Positions 7,800 through 16,018 of a DNA stretch of 46,030 bases are shown piece after piece. The notes beneath the pieces are model-generated. The model saw nothing but the letters and a program-made list of their open reading frames with translations, had not been told where the DNA came from and did no database searches. The DNA is taken from the NCBI GenBank assembly GCA_937959395.1, contig CALGLR010000060.1, forward strand, positions 1-46,030, read 5' to 3'. Source of the stretch: an uncultured Flavobacteriaceae bacterium (lineage in GTDB: Bacteria; Bacteroidota; Bacteroidia; Flavobacteriales; Flavobacteriaceae). Position 1 is the first letter of the stretch. The number at the start of each line of letters is the position of its first letter. A program made the position numbers and the translations under genes.

Positions 7800-9104
7800 T
7801 TAAGGCAATGCTATTTTTAATCGTTTAATTCGTTTTTTATCTAAAGCCTCTATAGTAAAAACGTAATTTTTATATTTTATTTTACTGTTACGCTTTGGGA
7901 AACTTCCAGAGATCTCTAAAACAAAACCTGCCAAAGTCTCAGCTTCACCTTTATTATCTTCAAATACACTATCTTCTTCTAGATTAATAATTCTATAGAA
8001 ATCCTTCAAAGCCGTCTTTCCTTCAAAAACATAATTTTTATCATCTAGTTTAGAAAAAACAACATCGTCTTCATCAAACTCATCACTAATATCTCCAACG
8101 ATTTCTTCTATAATATCTTCTAAAGAAATTAAACCTGAAGTCCCTCCATACTCGTCTACAACAACAGCTAAATGAACTTTTCGTTCTTGAAATTCGACCA
8201 TTAAATCATCTAACTTTTTATTTTCAGGAACAAAAAGAGGAGCTCGCAGCAATGAAGCCCAATCAAATTGTTTTCGATCTATATAAGGCAACAAATCCTT
8301 AACATATAATATCCCTTCTATAGTATCTATATTTTCTTTATAAACAGGAATTCTAGAAAACCCATGTTTTATAATCTCTGGCATAATAGCTGCATATTTT
8401 TCAGATATATTTAAAGCAAAAATATCTAACCTCGGCCGCATCACTTGCTTAGTATCTGTATTTCCAAAAGAGACTATTCCTTCAAGTATTTTTTGCTCTT
8501 CCTGAGTTGTATCATCGTTATTCGTTAATTCTAACGCTTGAGAAAGTTGGTTTATACTTATATTCGATTTTTGCTTCCCTAGTTTATTATGTATTCCAAT
8601 GGTAATTGATCGCATAGGAATGCTTAATGGAGAAATTAAAAAATCTAACACTTTTAATGGGTAAGCCATAAATGTTGCAAACTTTAAATTATTACGACTC
8701 GCATAAATTTTAGGCAAAATTTCACCAAAAAGTAATATTAAAAAAGTAATAACAACTACCTCAACAATAAACTTTAAAACTGGCGGTGTTATTGAAGAGA
8801 ATAAAACATTACCTACATAAGCAAACAAAATAACAATAGCGATATTAATAAAGTTGTTAGCAACAAGTATGGTTGCTAATAGCTTCTTAGGTCTTTCTAA
8901 AAGTTTAGAGATAATCTTAACTGTTTTCTTGTCTTTTATATCTTCTTTATCTAAATCTGATTGTGAAAGCGAAAACAAAGCAACTTCTACTCCAGATATT
9001 AATCCTGAACAAACAAATAATATGACTAAAACAACAAAGCCAGATACAATTGAAAGATCAATTGTAAAAAGAAGCGTAAATAAACTTATGGGTTCTGGAT
9101 CCAA
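7800..9104 (-). CDS. gldE: Gliding motility-associated protein GldE (CNNM/CBS family)
   Basis: 434 residues. The N-terminal CNNM/DUF21 domain (about 15-200) has four hydrophobic segments. A CBS pair follows (about 205-335, with VMRPRLDIFAL and VHLAVVVDEYGGTSGLISLE), and a CorC_HlyC transporter-associated domain is at the C-terminus (about 345-432, with GEAETLAGFVLEISG). The fold is that of magnesium/cobalt efflux-type proteins. In flavobacteria this copy next to gldD is named GldE, and it can compensate partly for GldD defects. Inner-membrane protein. The start MDPEPISLF follows the ssb stop by 42 nt, consistent with one operon. Confidence 0.92.
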   Translation of the reverse strand: MDPEPISLFTLLFTIDLSIVSGFVVLVILFVCSGLISGVEVALFSLSQSDLDKEDIKDKKTVKIISKLLERPKKLLATILVANNFINIAIVILFAYVGNVLFSSITPPVLKFIVEVVVITFLILLFGEILPKIYASRNNLKFATFMAYPLKVLDFLISPLSIPMRSITIGIHNKLGKQKSNISINQLSQALELTNNDDTTQEEQKILEGIVSFGNTDTKQVMRPRLDIFALNISEKYAAIMPEIIKHGFSRIPVYKENIDTIEGILYVKDLLPYIDRKQFDWASLLRAPLFVPENKKLDDLMVEFQERKVHLAVVVDEYGGTSGLISLEDIIEEIVGDISDEFDEDDVVFSKLDDKNYVFEGKTALKDFYRIINLEEDSVFEDNKGEAETLAGFVLEISGSFPKRNSKIKYKNYVFTIEALDKKRIKRLKIALP

Positions 9105-9146
9105 TGTTTTTGGTTTAAATTATTAGTTTAGAATAATAATGAAATT

Positions 9147-9575
9147 TTAAAAAGGTAAATCATCATTATCGTTAGGATTACTTGCTTTGTCTGGAGTTGT
9201 TTTAGTAGCCGTTTTTTGTTCGTTATTTTCAGATTCTTTCTTAGTCGTTAAAAAAGTAAAATCTGTTGCCTGTATTTCAGTACTGTATCGATCATTTCCG
9301 GAATCGTCTTGCCATTTTCTAGTTTTGATTCTTCCTTCTATATAAACCTTATCTCCTTTGGTTAAATATTTTTCACAAATCTCTGCCCCTTTATTTCTAA
9401 GTACAATATTATGCCACTCGGTATTAGTAACACGTTCATTAGTTTGTTTACTTGTATAAGTTTCATTTGTTGCCAAAGGGAAACGCCCAACACATCCGCC
9501 TCCTTCAAAGTAATGCATTTTCACTTCATCTCCTAAATGCCCAATTAGCATTACTTTATTTAATGTTCCAGACAT
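9147..9575 (-). CDS. ssb: Single-stranded DNA-binding protein
   Basis: 142 residues with one OB-fold domain (about 4-105): SGTLNKVMLIGHLGDEVKMH at the start, then TEWHNIVLRNKGAEICEKYL and the strand KVYIEGRIKTRKWQD. A Gln/Thr/Asn-rich linker (about 110-135) leads to the acidic tip DDLPF, the SSB motif that docks replication and repair enzymes. It coats single-stranded DNA during replication, recombination and repair. It lies between mutY and gldE in the same direction, 91 nt after mutY; this order is typical for flavobacteria. Confidence 0.96.
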   Translation of the reverse strand: MSGTLNKVMLIGHLGDEVKMHYFEGGGCVGRFPLATNETYTSKQTNERVTNTEWHNIVLRNKGAEICEKYLTKGDKVYIEGRIKTRKWQDDSGNDRYSTEIQATDFTFLTTKKESENNEQKTATKTTPDKASNPNDNDDLPF

Positions 9576-9666
9576 TTTTTTTCGTATTAATTATGTAAAA
9601 TTAGAGCTTTGATACTCAGTAAGAACTAAATTTAATAAAAAATTAGGCGTATTCTTTATTTCTAAA

Positions 9667-10707
9667 TTAAAAATTAAATTCTTCAATAAAATTTGCTATC
9701 AATTTAGGCACCGGATATTTTATTATTTCATTAACCGAAATCCCTTCTTTAAAACTAGTCTTCGATTTTAAGATCCAAAATTTAGTAAATAAATGTTGAT
9801 GCGATAACTTATGCAAAATATCGGTATCATTATATAGAGAAACTGTGTAATACTGATTTTTCAAAAAATCGAGCGTTTTAATCGTTTCTTTTAATTCTTC
9901 AATTTTTAAAGGCCCATCGCTTTCGACTAAAGGAAATTGATATAAGTTTTGCCATATACCCTTGCCTTGTCTTTGTTCTAATAGAGTCATACCATCTATA
10001 GAAAGCAAAACAATAAAATTGAAATACTTTTTAGTCACTTTAGTTGTTTTCAATTTCACAGGCAGCAAACTCACTTTTTTCTTTTGAAGTGCTATACAGC
10101 TATCATTAAAAGGACAAACATTACAATCTGGATTTTTGGGCTTGCACTGCCTAGCTCCAAACTCCATAATAGCTTGATTAAATTGAGCGGGGTCCTGCTT
10201 ATTTATTAACTCTTGAGCCAAGGCTTTAAATTCTTTAAACCCTTTGGATGTATTAATAGGAGTATCAATTCCAAAATAACGAGATAACGCTCTGTACACA
10301 TTACCATCTACAACAGCTGTAGCTTCATTAAAACAAATAGAAGAAACTGCACTTGCGGTATAATCGCCTACACCTTTTAATTTTATTATTTCACTATAAG
10401 TATTAGGGAACACTCCATTTAATTCCTTTACAATATATTTTGAGGTTGCATGTAAATTTCGAGCTCTAGAATAATACCCTAAACCTTGCCAATATTTTAA
10501 AATAACGTCTTCATCTGCTCTTGCTAAATCAAAAATTGTTGGAAAATTTGTTGTGAACTTGACATAATATGGGAGTCCTTGAGCCACCTGAGTTTGCTGT
10601 AAAATAATTTCTGACAACCAAATAAAATAAGGATTTTTAGTTTCTCTCCAAGGTAAATTTCTTTTGTTTACTGAGTACCAATGTGTTAAAGTTTTTGAAA
10701 ATTTCAT
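9667..10707 (-). CDS. mutY: A/G-specific adenine DNA glycosylase MutY
   Basis: 346 residues. MutY removes adenine mispaired with 8-oxoguanine. Features in order are the catalytic glutamate E33 in SEIILQQTQV, the helix-hairpin-helix LKGVGDYTASAV (about 110-121), the catalytic D134 in AVVDGNVYRALSR, and the [4Fe-4S] loop with C188, C195, C198 and C204 (Cx6Cx2Cx5C). A C-terminal NUDIX-like domain for 8-oxoG recognition runs from about 225 to 340 (LEQRQGKGIWQNLYQFPLVE). All key residues are present and the length is normal. It is the first gene of the mutY-ssb-gldE-gldD run and divergent from HU. A TATTTTTG box at 10735-10728 (minus) may be its -7 element. Confidence 0.96.
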   Translation of the reverse strand: MKFSKTLTHWYSVNKRNLPWRETKNPYFIWLSEIILQQTQVAQGLPYYVKFTTNFPTIFDLARADEDVILKYWQGLGYYSRARNLHATSKYIVKELNGVFPNTYSEIIKLKGVGDYTASAVSSICFNEATAVVDGNVYRALSRYFGIDTPINTSKGFKEFKALAQELINKQDPAQFNQAIMEFGARQCKPKNPDCNVCPFNDSCIALQKKKVSLLPVKLKTTKVTKKYFNFIVLLSIDGMTLLEQRQGKGIWQNLYQFPLVESDGPLKIEELKETIKTLDFLKNQYYTVSLYNDTDILHKLSHQHLFTKFWILKSKTSFKEGISVNEIIKYPVPKLIANFIEEFNF

Positions 10708-10727
10708 TAATAGAATTAAGCTTCTCG

Positions 10728-10735
10728 CAAAAATA
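10728..10735 (-). promoter_or_regulatory. Possible -7 element for mutY
   Basis: On the minus strand this reads TATTTTTG, matching TAnnTTTG, 21 nt before the mutY start. No clear -33 TTTG lies at the expected distance, so the call is tentative. Confidence 0.4.
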
Positions 10736-10769
10736 ATGCTTTACAACATTAAATTTAAATGAATTAGGC

Positions 10770-10801
10770 TTGAAATATTGAATATTTAATTCCTATATTT
10801 G
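10770..10801 (+). promoter_or_regulatory. Bacteroidota-type promoter for HU
   Basis: TTG at 10770-10772 is followed after 21 nt by TATATTTG at 10794-10801, a good match to the TTTG-N19-21-TAnnTTTG class. It predicts a leader of about 35 nt before the ATG at 10841 and shows that the longer open frame from 10799 is not the real start. Confidence 0.65.
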
Positions 10802-10840
10802 CCAACCTTAACAAATATTAACCTAAGCAAGAAAAAGAAA

Positions 10841-11131
10841 ATGACAAAAGCAGATTTAGTATCAAAAATTTCTGAGAAATTAGGAATTGAAAAAGGAGAT
10901 GTTCAAGCAACTATCGAAACATTTATGGAAGAAGTAAAAACTTCTTTAGAAGGTGGAGATAATGTTTACTTAAGAGGTTTTGGAAGCTTTATTATTAAAA
11001 CAAGAGCTGAGAAAACGGGAAGAAACATCTCAAAAAACACAACAATTAAAATTCCAGCACACAACATTCCAGCTTTCAAACCTGCAAAAGTATTTGTAGA
11101 AGGTGTGAAGACTAATGTTGATGTGAAGTAA
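10841..11131 (+). CDS. HU family DNA-binding protein
   Basis: 96-residue nucleoid protein of the HU/IHF family, which bends and compacts DNA as a dimer. The start MTKADLVSKISEKLGIEKGD gives the normal HU N-terminus; the frame is open upstream only by chance. The two N-terminal helices (1-40) are followed by the signature GFGSFIIKTRAEKTGRN and the beta-arm with IPAHNIPAFKPAK, including the conserved proline at the arm tip region. The C-terminus ends FVEGVKTNVDVK. It is followed after 45 nt, without a terminator, by the gene for a 30-residue basic protein, so the two are probably transcribed together. Which HU paralogue it is cannot be told from sequence. Confidence 0.95.
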   Translation: MTKADLVSKISEKLGIEKGDVQATIETFMEEVKTSLEGGDNVYLRGFGSFIIKTRAEKTGRNISKNTTIKIPAHNIPAFKPAKVFVEGVKTNVDVK

Positions 11132-11176
11132 AACAAACAAAAAACCGAATTATTAATCTAAAAAAACCGACATCTT

Positions 11177-11269
11177 ATGCCAAGTGGTAAAAAAAGAAAA
11201 AGACACAAGGTTGCTACGCATAAGCGTAAAAAAAGAAGACGTGCTAATCGTCACAAAAAGAAAAAATAA
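11177..11269 (+). CDS. 30-residue extremely basic protein, probable small ribosomal protein
   Basis: The short frame ATG 11177 to TAA 11269 encodes MPSGKKRKRHKVATHKRKKR followed by RRANRHKKKK. About two thirds of the residues are Lys, Arg or His, and there are no acidic residues. It resembles the C-terminal domain of the AURKAIP1/COX24 (DUF1713) family, whose mitochondrial member is ribosomal protein mS38. Very similar peptides are conserved in Bacteroidota, often beside HU or RNase G genes. A structural role on the ribosome is therefore likely but inferred. It is too short for most gene finders. It lies between HU and rng and ends in its own terminator 3 nt after the stop. Confidence 0.85.
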   Translation: MPSGKKRKRHKVATHKRKKRRRANRHKKKK

Positions 11270-11272
11270 TTC

Positions 11273-11301
11273 AAAAAAGTAGTTATCACAGCTACTTTTT
11301 T
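11273..11301 (+). terminator. Intrinsic terminator after the 30-residue protein gene
   Basis: AAAAAAGTAG (11273-11282) pairs with CTACTTTTTT (11292-11301) around a 9-nt loop, giving a stem ending in T6-T7. It separates the HU unit from rng. Confidence 0.75.
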
Positions 11302-11466
11302 GGTTTATTTAAGTTAAAGTTCTTTGAAAATGAATTCAAATTATCATCATACAATTCAATCTTGTATGAGTTTGAGTTCTTCGTATTGATCCCGATAATT
11401 TTCGGGACCTGTGAAAAATAATGTATAATCCATCTGTACTTAATTGTATGGATAAAAATTAACAAT
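11302..11466 (+). promoter_or_regulatory. RNase G leader with two hairpins and a 4-codon mini-ORF
   Basis: The 165 nt before rng hold two dyads. The first is CATACAA/TTGTATG (11348-11354 and 11362-11368). The second is TCCCGA/TCGGGA (11390-11395 and 11402-11407). A mini-ORF, ATG-GAT-AAA-AAT-TAA (11448-11462), then ends 4 nt before the rng start and repeats its first three codons (Met-Asp-Lys). No clear TAnnTTTG promoter was found. A regulatory role is inferred, by analogy with 5'-leader autoregulation of E. coli RNase E. Confidence 0.4.
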
Positions 11467-13011
11467 ATGGATAAAGAATTGATTATTAGATCATCTCAGT
11501 CTGGAGACGTTGATTTTGCCTTATTAAAAGATGGAAAACTTATTGAATTACATAAAGATGAAGATGGAAACAACTTTGCTGTTGGCGATGTGTTTATAGC
11601 CAAAATTAGAAAAGCTGTTCCTGGACTTAATGCCGCATTTGTTAATGTTGGCTATGAAAAAGATGCTTTCTTGCATTATCATGATTTAGGCCCAAAAATT
11701 TCTTCCCTTTTAAAATTCACAAAACGTGTAAGCACAGGTAAACATACTGATTTCTTATTAAAAGATTTCCCATTTGAAAAAGATATTGATAAGCATGGCA
11801 AAATAAATGATGTCATCAAATCAAATCAATCGATGCTGGTACAAATCGTTAAAGAACCAATATCTACTAAAGGACCAAGAATAAGTTCTGAGCTTTCTAT
11901 AGCCGGTAGATACATTGTTTTAGTTCCTTTTTCTGATCGCATCTCTATTTCTCAAAAAATAGAAGACAAAGCAGAAAAAGACCGATTAAAAAGATTGGTT
12001 CAAAGCATAACTCCAAAAGGATTTGGTGTTATTGTACGTACAGTAGCCGAAGGCAAAAAAGTAGCTGAATTAGATAAAGATTTACAAAACTTGCTAGATC
12101 GTTGGACAGCAATGTGTAAAAAGCTACATAAATCACATCACCCTACAAAAGTATTAGGTGAGCTAAACAAAGCCTCTTCCATTTTAAGAGATATTTTTAA
12201 CGATTCCTTTACAGGTATTCATGTAAATGATGAAGCCCTTCACATTCAAATAAAAGATTACGTGCAAGAAATTGCACCAAAAAAAGAATCAATAGTTAAA
12301 TTATATCAATCTAAAGTTCCAATATTCGAAAAATTTGGAATTGAAAGACAGATAAAAACAGCGTTTGGAAAAACTGTTTCAATGGCTAAAGGTGCATACT
12401 TAGTAATAGAACACACCGAAGCACTACATGTTGTAGATGTTAATAGCGGAAACAGATCTAACAAATCGAATTCTCAAGAAGATACCGCATTAGAAGTCAA
12501 TTTAATTTCTGCTTCAGAAATTGCCAGACAATTAAGACTTCGTGATATGGGCGGTATTATTGTAATTGACTTTATAGATCAAACTAAAGTTGAGAATCGT
12601 AAAAAACTCTTCAATCATCTTCGCGACGAAATGAAAGATGATAGAGCAAAACACAAAATATTACCTCCAAGCAAATTTGGATTGATTCAAATAACTAGAC
12701 AAAGAGTAAGACCAGAAATGAATATTAAAACACGCGAGGAAGATCCTAACGATGTTAATGGTGAAATAGAAGCACCTATAGTATTGGTCGATAAAATTAA
12801 TCAACAGTTAGAACAACTATTAAAAAAAGACTACAAAAAGGTGACATTAAACACACATCCTTTTATAGCAGCTTTTTTAACTAAAGGCTTTCCATCTATT
12901 CGTTCAAAATGGTTTTTTGAACACAAAAAATGGATTAAAGTATTACCTAGAGATGCTTACACATATTTAGAATATCATTTTTATGACGAAAATGGTGAAC
13001 TTATAAAATAA
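11467..13011 (+). CDS. rng: Ribonuclease G (Rne/Rng family)
   Basis: 514-residue endoribonuclease acting in rRNA maturation and mRNA decay. The N-terminal S1-like RNA-binding domain covers about 35-125 (VGDVFIAKIRKAVPGLNAAF). It is followed by the RNase E/G catalytic domain with EHTEALHVVDVNSGNR and the Mg-binding signature GGIIVIDFIDQTKVENRK, then KFGLIQITRQRVRP. The length matches RNase G, not RNase E; there is no long disordered degradosome scaffold. The position after HU is usual in flavobacteria. The start MDKELIIRSS was kept because it aligns with other RNase G proteins; a mini-ORF beginning with the same codons lies just upstream. A terminator follows directly. Confidence 0.96.
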   Translation: MDKELIIRSSQSGDVDFALLKDGKLIELHKDEDGNNFAVGDVFIAKIRKAVPGLNAAFVNVGYEKDAFLHYHDLGPKISSLLKFTKRVSTGKHTDFLLKDFPFEKDIDKHGKINDVIKSNQSMLVQIVKEPISTKGPRISSELSIAGRYIVLVPFSDRISISQKIEDKAEKDRLKRLVQSITPKGFGVIVRTVAEGKKVAELDKDLQNLLDRWTAMCKKLHKSHHPTKVLGELNKASSILRDIFNDSFTGIHVNDEALHIQIKDYVQEIAPKKESIVKLYQSKVPIFEKFGIERQIKTAFGKTVSMAKGAYLVIEHTEALHVVDVNSGNRSNKSNSQEDTALEVNLISASEIARQLRLRDMGGIIVIDFIDQTKVENRKKLFNHLRDEMKDDRAKHKILPPSKFGLIQITRQRVRPEMNIKTREEDPNDVNGEIEAPIVLVDKINQQLEQLLKKDYKKVTLNTHPFIAAFLTKGFPSIRSKWFFEHKKWIKVLPRDAYTYLEYHFYDENGELIK

Positions 13012-13046
13012 AAAAAAGCCTTACTTGTATAAAGTAAGGCTTTTTT
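13012..13046 (+). terminator. Intrinsic terminator after rng
   Basis: GCCTTACTT (13018-13026) and AAGTAAGGC (13032-13040) form a perfect 9-bp stem with a 5-nt loop, flanked by an A-run before and T6 after. It begins at the base after the rng stop codon. Confidence 0.85.
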
Positions 13047-13092
13047 GTTTTTATGACATAAAGTAATACTCTTCATTAGAATATAGAGTAAA

Positions 13093-13130
13093 AAAAGACT
13101 CCTAAGTTTAGTTAAACTTAGGAGTCTTTT
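13093..13130 (-). terminator. Strong symmetric terminator after the OmpA/PD40 gene
   Basis: A perfect 18-bp inverted repeat (13093-13110 and 13113-13130) with only 2 nt between the arms and A4/T4 ends. It lies 27 nt beyond the stop of the minus-strand OmpA/PD40 gene and ends the adhesin operon. It also backs up rng termination from the other side. Confidence 0.85.
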
Positions 13131-13157
13131 ATTTCTAATCTTTATATATTATTTATT

Positions 13158-15065
13158 CTATCTGTTTTTTGGACCACCACTTACTATAATAAACTCAGAA
13201 CGTCTATTAAATTGGTGTTGCTCTTCAGAACATTTCTTTCCACAATCATACAATGGCTCAGACTCACCTAATCCTTCTCCTGTAATTCTAGAAGTATTTA
13301 TACCTTTAGAAACAACGTATTTAACTGTCGATTTTGCTCTATCCTTAGACAACTTATCATTATATTCATCTTTACCTCTACTATCTGTGTGAGATCTTGC
13401 TTTAATAACAATGTCTGGATATTTAAACATAATAGATACTAGCTTATCAAGCTCATAAGAACCAACAGTAGTGATATAAGATTGATCGTAATCAAAATAT
13501 ATAGGTGCTAGTAAAATACGGTCTTCTGCTATAATTTTCTCTACAGGCTCTAGTTCTAACTCTACCTCCTTTGATTCGACAGATGACTTTTCAATATTTA
13601 TTTTATCACTTTCATAATTCTCTAACTCTGCCTTAATTGATGCCGGTTTATCACACTCTAATCTAAATTGTGCTAATCCTTTAGCATTAGTTGTTCTAGT
13701 TCCTAGAATATTACCATTTTCATCATATAGAGTAGCTGTAACTAAAGGCAAAGGTTCTCCCGTTTCAGAATTTTTTACCGTAGCATTAAGAATAACTTCA
13801 CAAAAAGCTCTTGTTCTAGAAACTTTATAAATATCGTCACTTCCTTTTCCTCCTACTCTGTTAGAAGAGACATAACCTTCTCCTGTATCTTCATTAAAGT
13901 TAAACGCAAAGTCATCTCCATTAGAATTTACTGGCATACCGATGTTACGTATTGGCTCTTCAGGATCTTCAAGATTTTGAGTAAAGAATACATCCATTCC
14001 TCCTAATCCTAAATTTCCATTAGAAGAAAAATAAAGTGTATTACTATCACTTATATAAGGAAACATTTCTTGTCCTTCTGTATTAATATGATCTCCAAGG
14101 TTAATTGGGTCTCCTAAACTTCCATCTTCTTTTATTTCTGACTTATACAGGTCATATTTTCCATATCCACCAGGCATATCTGAAGAATAGTATATTATTT
14201 TACCATCACTACTTACTGAAGGGTTTTTAATTGTAAATTCCTTATTATTAATTGATAAAGATTCAACATTTTCCCATCTTCTATTTAACCCCTTAGTTGC
14301 TTTAAATAAGTGCAATTGGCTAAATCTAGTATTTATAGTATCTAATTCAAAAACATTATCAAAGAAACTTTCTCTAGAGAAATAAGCGGTTCTACCATCT
14401 GGCGTGAACGATAATAAGCCTTCATGGAATCTAGTATTAATGTCATTGCTTAGCTTTTCCTTGTCTAAAAGCTCTTCCTCTTCAATAGAGTATTCATAGA
14501 CATCTAAATAAGGCTCTTTATTCCAAACATATTCTTTGTTGTCGTTACCAGCAGCAGTTATGTATAAAACGTCCCCTTCTACTACGCCTCCAAATTCTGC
14601 ATTTTTAGTATTAATTTTTAAGTTTTTTACATCAAAACGATCTCCAGCCAATAATATTTCACTTATGTAATCTGGCTTCTCTTTAAATGCCTGAGCTCTA
14701 ATATCGTTTGGATTCATTTTAGCAAATTTTGCCATCCACTTGTTAGATTCTCTATATTTAACATTCGCTCTAAGCATTTCAGCATACTTAAAAATAATCT
14801 CAGTTTCTAAAGTTTCCTTTAATGCTTTTCTATACCATTTTTCTGCTTCTACCGTATTAAAAATATTATAATTAGCATCTGCTAGTTTTGAATAGGTATA
14901 AGTATTCCCTTGTCCATTATCGACTAACTCTTCATATAATTTAATTGCTTCATCAAACTCAAAGTTCGCAAACAATCTATCTGCTTTTTTTGTATCAACA
15001 TTTTGAGCAGTTATAGCTAAACTTCCCATTAACACAAACAATATAAATAATTTAAAATTTTTCAT
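13158..15065 (-). CDS. OmpA family protein with TPR-like and PD40 repeats
   Basis: 635 residues with a signal peptide (cut after about residue 20, ITAQN). Domains in order are a TPR-like helical region (about 22-135), WD40-like PD40 beta-propeller repeats (about 200-420, e.g. FTPDGRTAYFSRESF, VSSDGKIIYYSSDMPGGYGK, NTLYFSSNGNLGLGGMDVF), a carboxypeptidase regulatory-like Ig domain (about 425-505), and a C-terminal OmpA peptidoglycan-binding domain (about 515-630, with ARSHTDSRGKDEYNDKLSKDRA). This is the layout of the T9SS-associated PorE-type periplasmic proteins that link outer-membrane complexes to the cell wall. It is the last gene of an operon with a PorP/SprF protein and a T9SS type B adhesin, 19 nt after the PorP/SprF gene, so it probably anchors that surface unit. 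Confidence 0.93.
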   Translation of the reverse strand: MKNFKLFILFVLMGSLAITAQNVDTKKADRLFANFEFDEAIKLYEELVDNGQGNTYTYSKLADANYNIFNTVEAEKWYRKALKETLETEIIFKYAEMLRANVKYRESNKWMAKFAKMNPNDIRAQAFKEKPDYISEILLAGDRFDVKNLKINTKNAEFGGVVEGDVLYITAAGNDNKEYVWNKEPYLDVYEYSIEEEELLDKEKLSNDINTRFHEGLLSFTPDGRTAYFSRESFFDNVFELDTINTRFSQLHLFKATKGLNRRWENVESLSINNKEFTIKNPSVSSDGKIIYYSSDMPGGYGKYDLYKSEIKEDGSLGDPINLGDHINTEGQEMFPYISDSNTLYFSSNGNLGLGGMDVFFTQNLEDPEEPIRNIGMPVNSNGDDFAFNFNEDTGEGYVSSNRVGGKGSDDIYKVSRTRAFCEVILNATVKNSETGEPLPLVTATLYDENGNILGTRTTNAKGLAQFRLECDKPASIKAELENYESDKINIEKSSVESKEVELELEPVEKIIAEDRILLAPIYFDYDQSYITTVGSYELDKLVSIMFKYPDIVIKARSHTDSRGKDEYNDKLSKDRAKSTVKYVVSKGINTSRITGEGLGESEPLYDCGKKCSEEQHQFNRRSEFIIVSGGPKNR

Positions 15066-15084
15066 TTTACACTTGCTTAACTAA

Positions 15085-15999
15085 TTAAAAATAACGAGGT
15101 GATCTAGATACTCTCTTTGGGAGACTTATATCAAAATTAACAAATACCTCGTGCGATGATTGGGTAACTACATTTAATCCAGAATTTATATTATCGTAAG
15201 CATAACCTATTCTTAAATGAGGTGATACTAAAAAATTAATCATTCCGCTAAAAGAATCATCTAATCGATAACCAGCTCCAACTTCTACAATATCATACAT
15301 GAATAAATTCAAGTTTACATCAAAACTTATTGGCGCGTCTGAAGCTAACTTAAATAATGTGTGAGGCTTTAGTTTAAAATCATCAGACAAATCGAATACA
15401 TACCCTCCTGCTGCAAAAAAGTGTTCTGTTTCTGAACCAATTTTGTTCCCATTCACATTTAAATGTTCTGAATTCAAAATATTAGGAATAGATGCAGATA
15501 TGTAATATCTATTTGGCTTATAAAAATAAGCTCCTGCTCCAACATTTGGAGTAACATTACTTACGTTTTGAGCAAAAAATGGATCTCCTGGATCGGTAAC
15601 GAAAATATCGCTATCACTTGTTCTAATATCATGAAAAGTAGCTCCTGCTTTTAATCCAAAAGCTAATTTTGTTTCATCTCCAGCTGGTATTGTATATGAA
15701 AAGTCTACATAAGTATTCGTTTCACTAACAGGCCCAATTTCATCTTGAACAAAAGAAAGGCCTACTCCTACTTTTTCACCAATTGGGGAATGTACTGACA
15801 AAGTACCTGTATTAGGAGCTCCTTCTAGGCTAACCCATTGACTTCTATATAGCGCTCCAATGTATATACTCTGTGAAGATCCTGCGTAAGCTGGATTTAT
15901 CACATTCATATTATACATATACTGTGTATATTGTGGGTCTTGCTGCGCTTGTGTTTGTAGTGCAAACAAAACTGTTAATAAGATATATAATTTTCTCAT
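15085..15999 (-). CDS. PorP/SprF family T9SS outer-membrane protein
   Basis: 304 residues with a signal peptide (MRKLYILLTVLFALQTQAQQ) and a predicted outer-membrane beta-barrel. The family start QDPQYTQYMYNMNVINPAYA is diagnostic for the type IX secretion PorP/SprF family, and the amphipathic strands that follow (YIGALYRSQWVSLEGAPNTG, VGVGLSFVQDEIGPVSET) fit it. In F. johnsoniae, SprF-like proteins are dedicated partners needed to secrete or attach T9SS substrates with type B C-terminal domains, such as SprB. Here the gene lies 19 nt downstream of exactly such a substrate gene and 19 nt upstream of the OmpA/PD40 gene, so it is most likely the specific partner of that adhesin and not the core PorP. 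Confidence 0.94.
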   Translation of the reverse strand: MRKLYILLTVLFALQTQAQQDPQYTQYMYNMNVINPAYAGSSQSIYIGALYRSQWVSLEGAPNTGTLSVHSPIGEKVGVGLSFVQDEIGPVSETNTYVDFSYTIPAGDETKLAFGLKAGATFHDIRTSDSDIFVTDPGDPFFAQNVSNVTPNVGAGAYFYKPNRYYISASIPNILNSEHLNVNGNKIGSETEHFFAAGGYVFDLSDDFKLKPHTLFKLASDAPISFDVNLNLFMYDIVEVGAGYRLDDSFSGMINFLVSPHLRIGYAYDNINSGLNVVTQSSHEVFVNFDISLPKRVSRSPRYF

Positions 16000-16018
16000 T
16001 ACTATCTATTAGATGTTT

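Noticed and set aside
10799-10840. Longer HU frame starting at TTG
   Set aside because: It begins inside the predicted -7 box (10794-10801). The ATG at 10841 gives the normal HU N-terminus.
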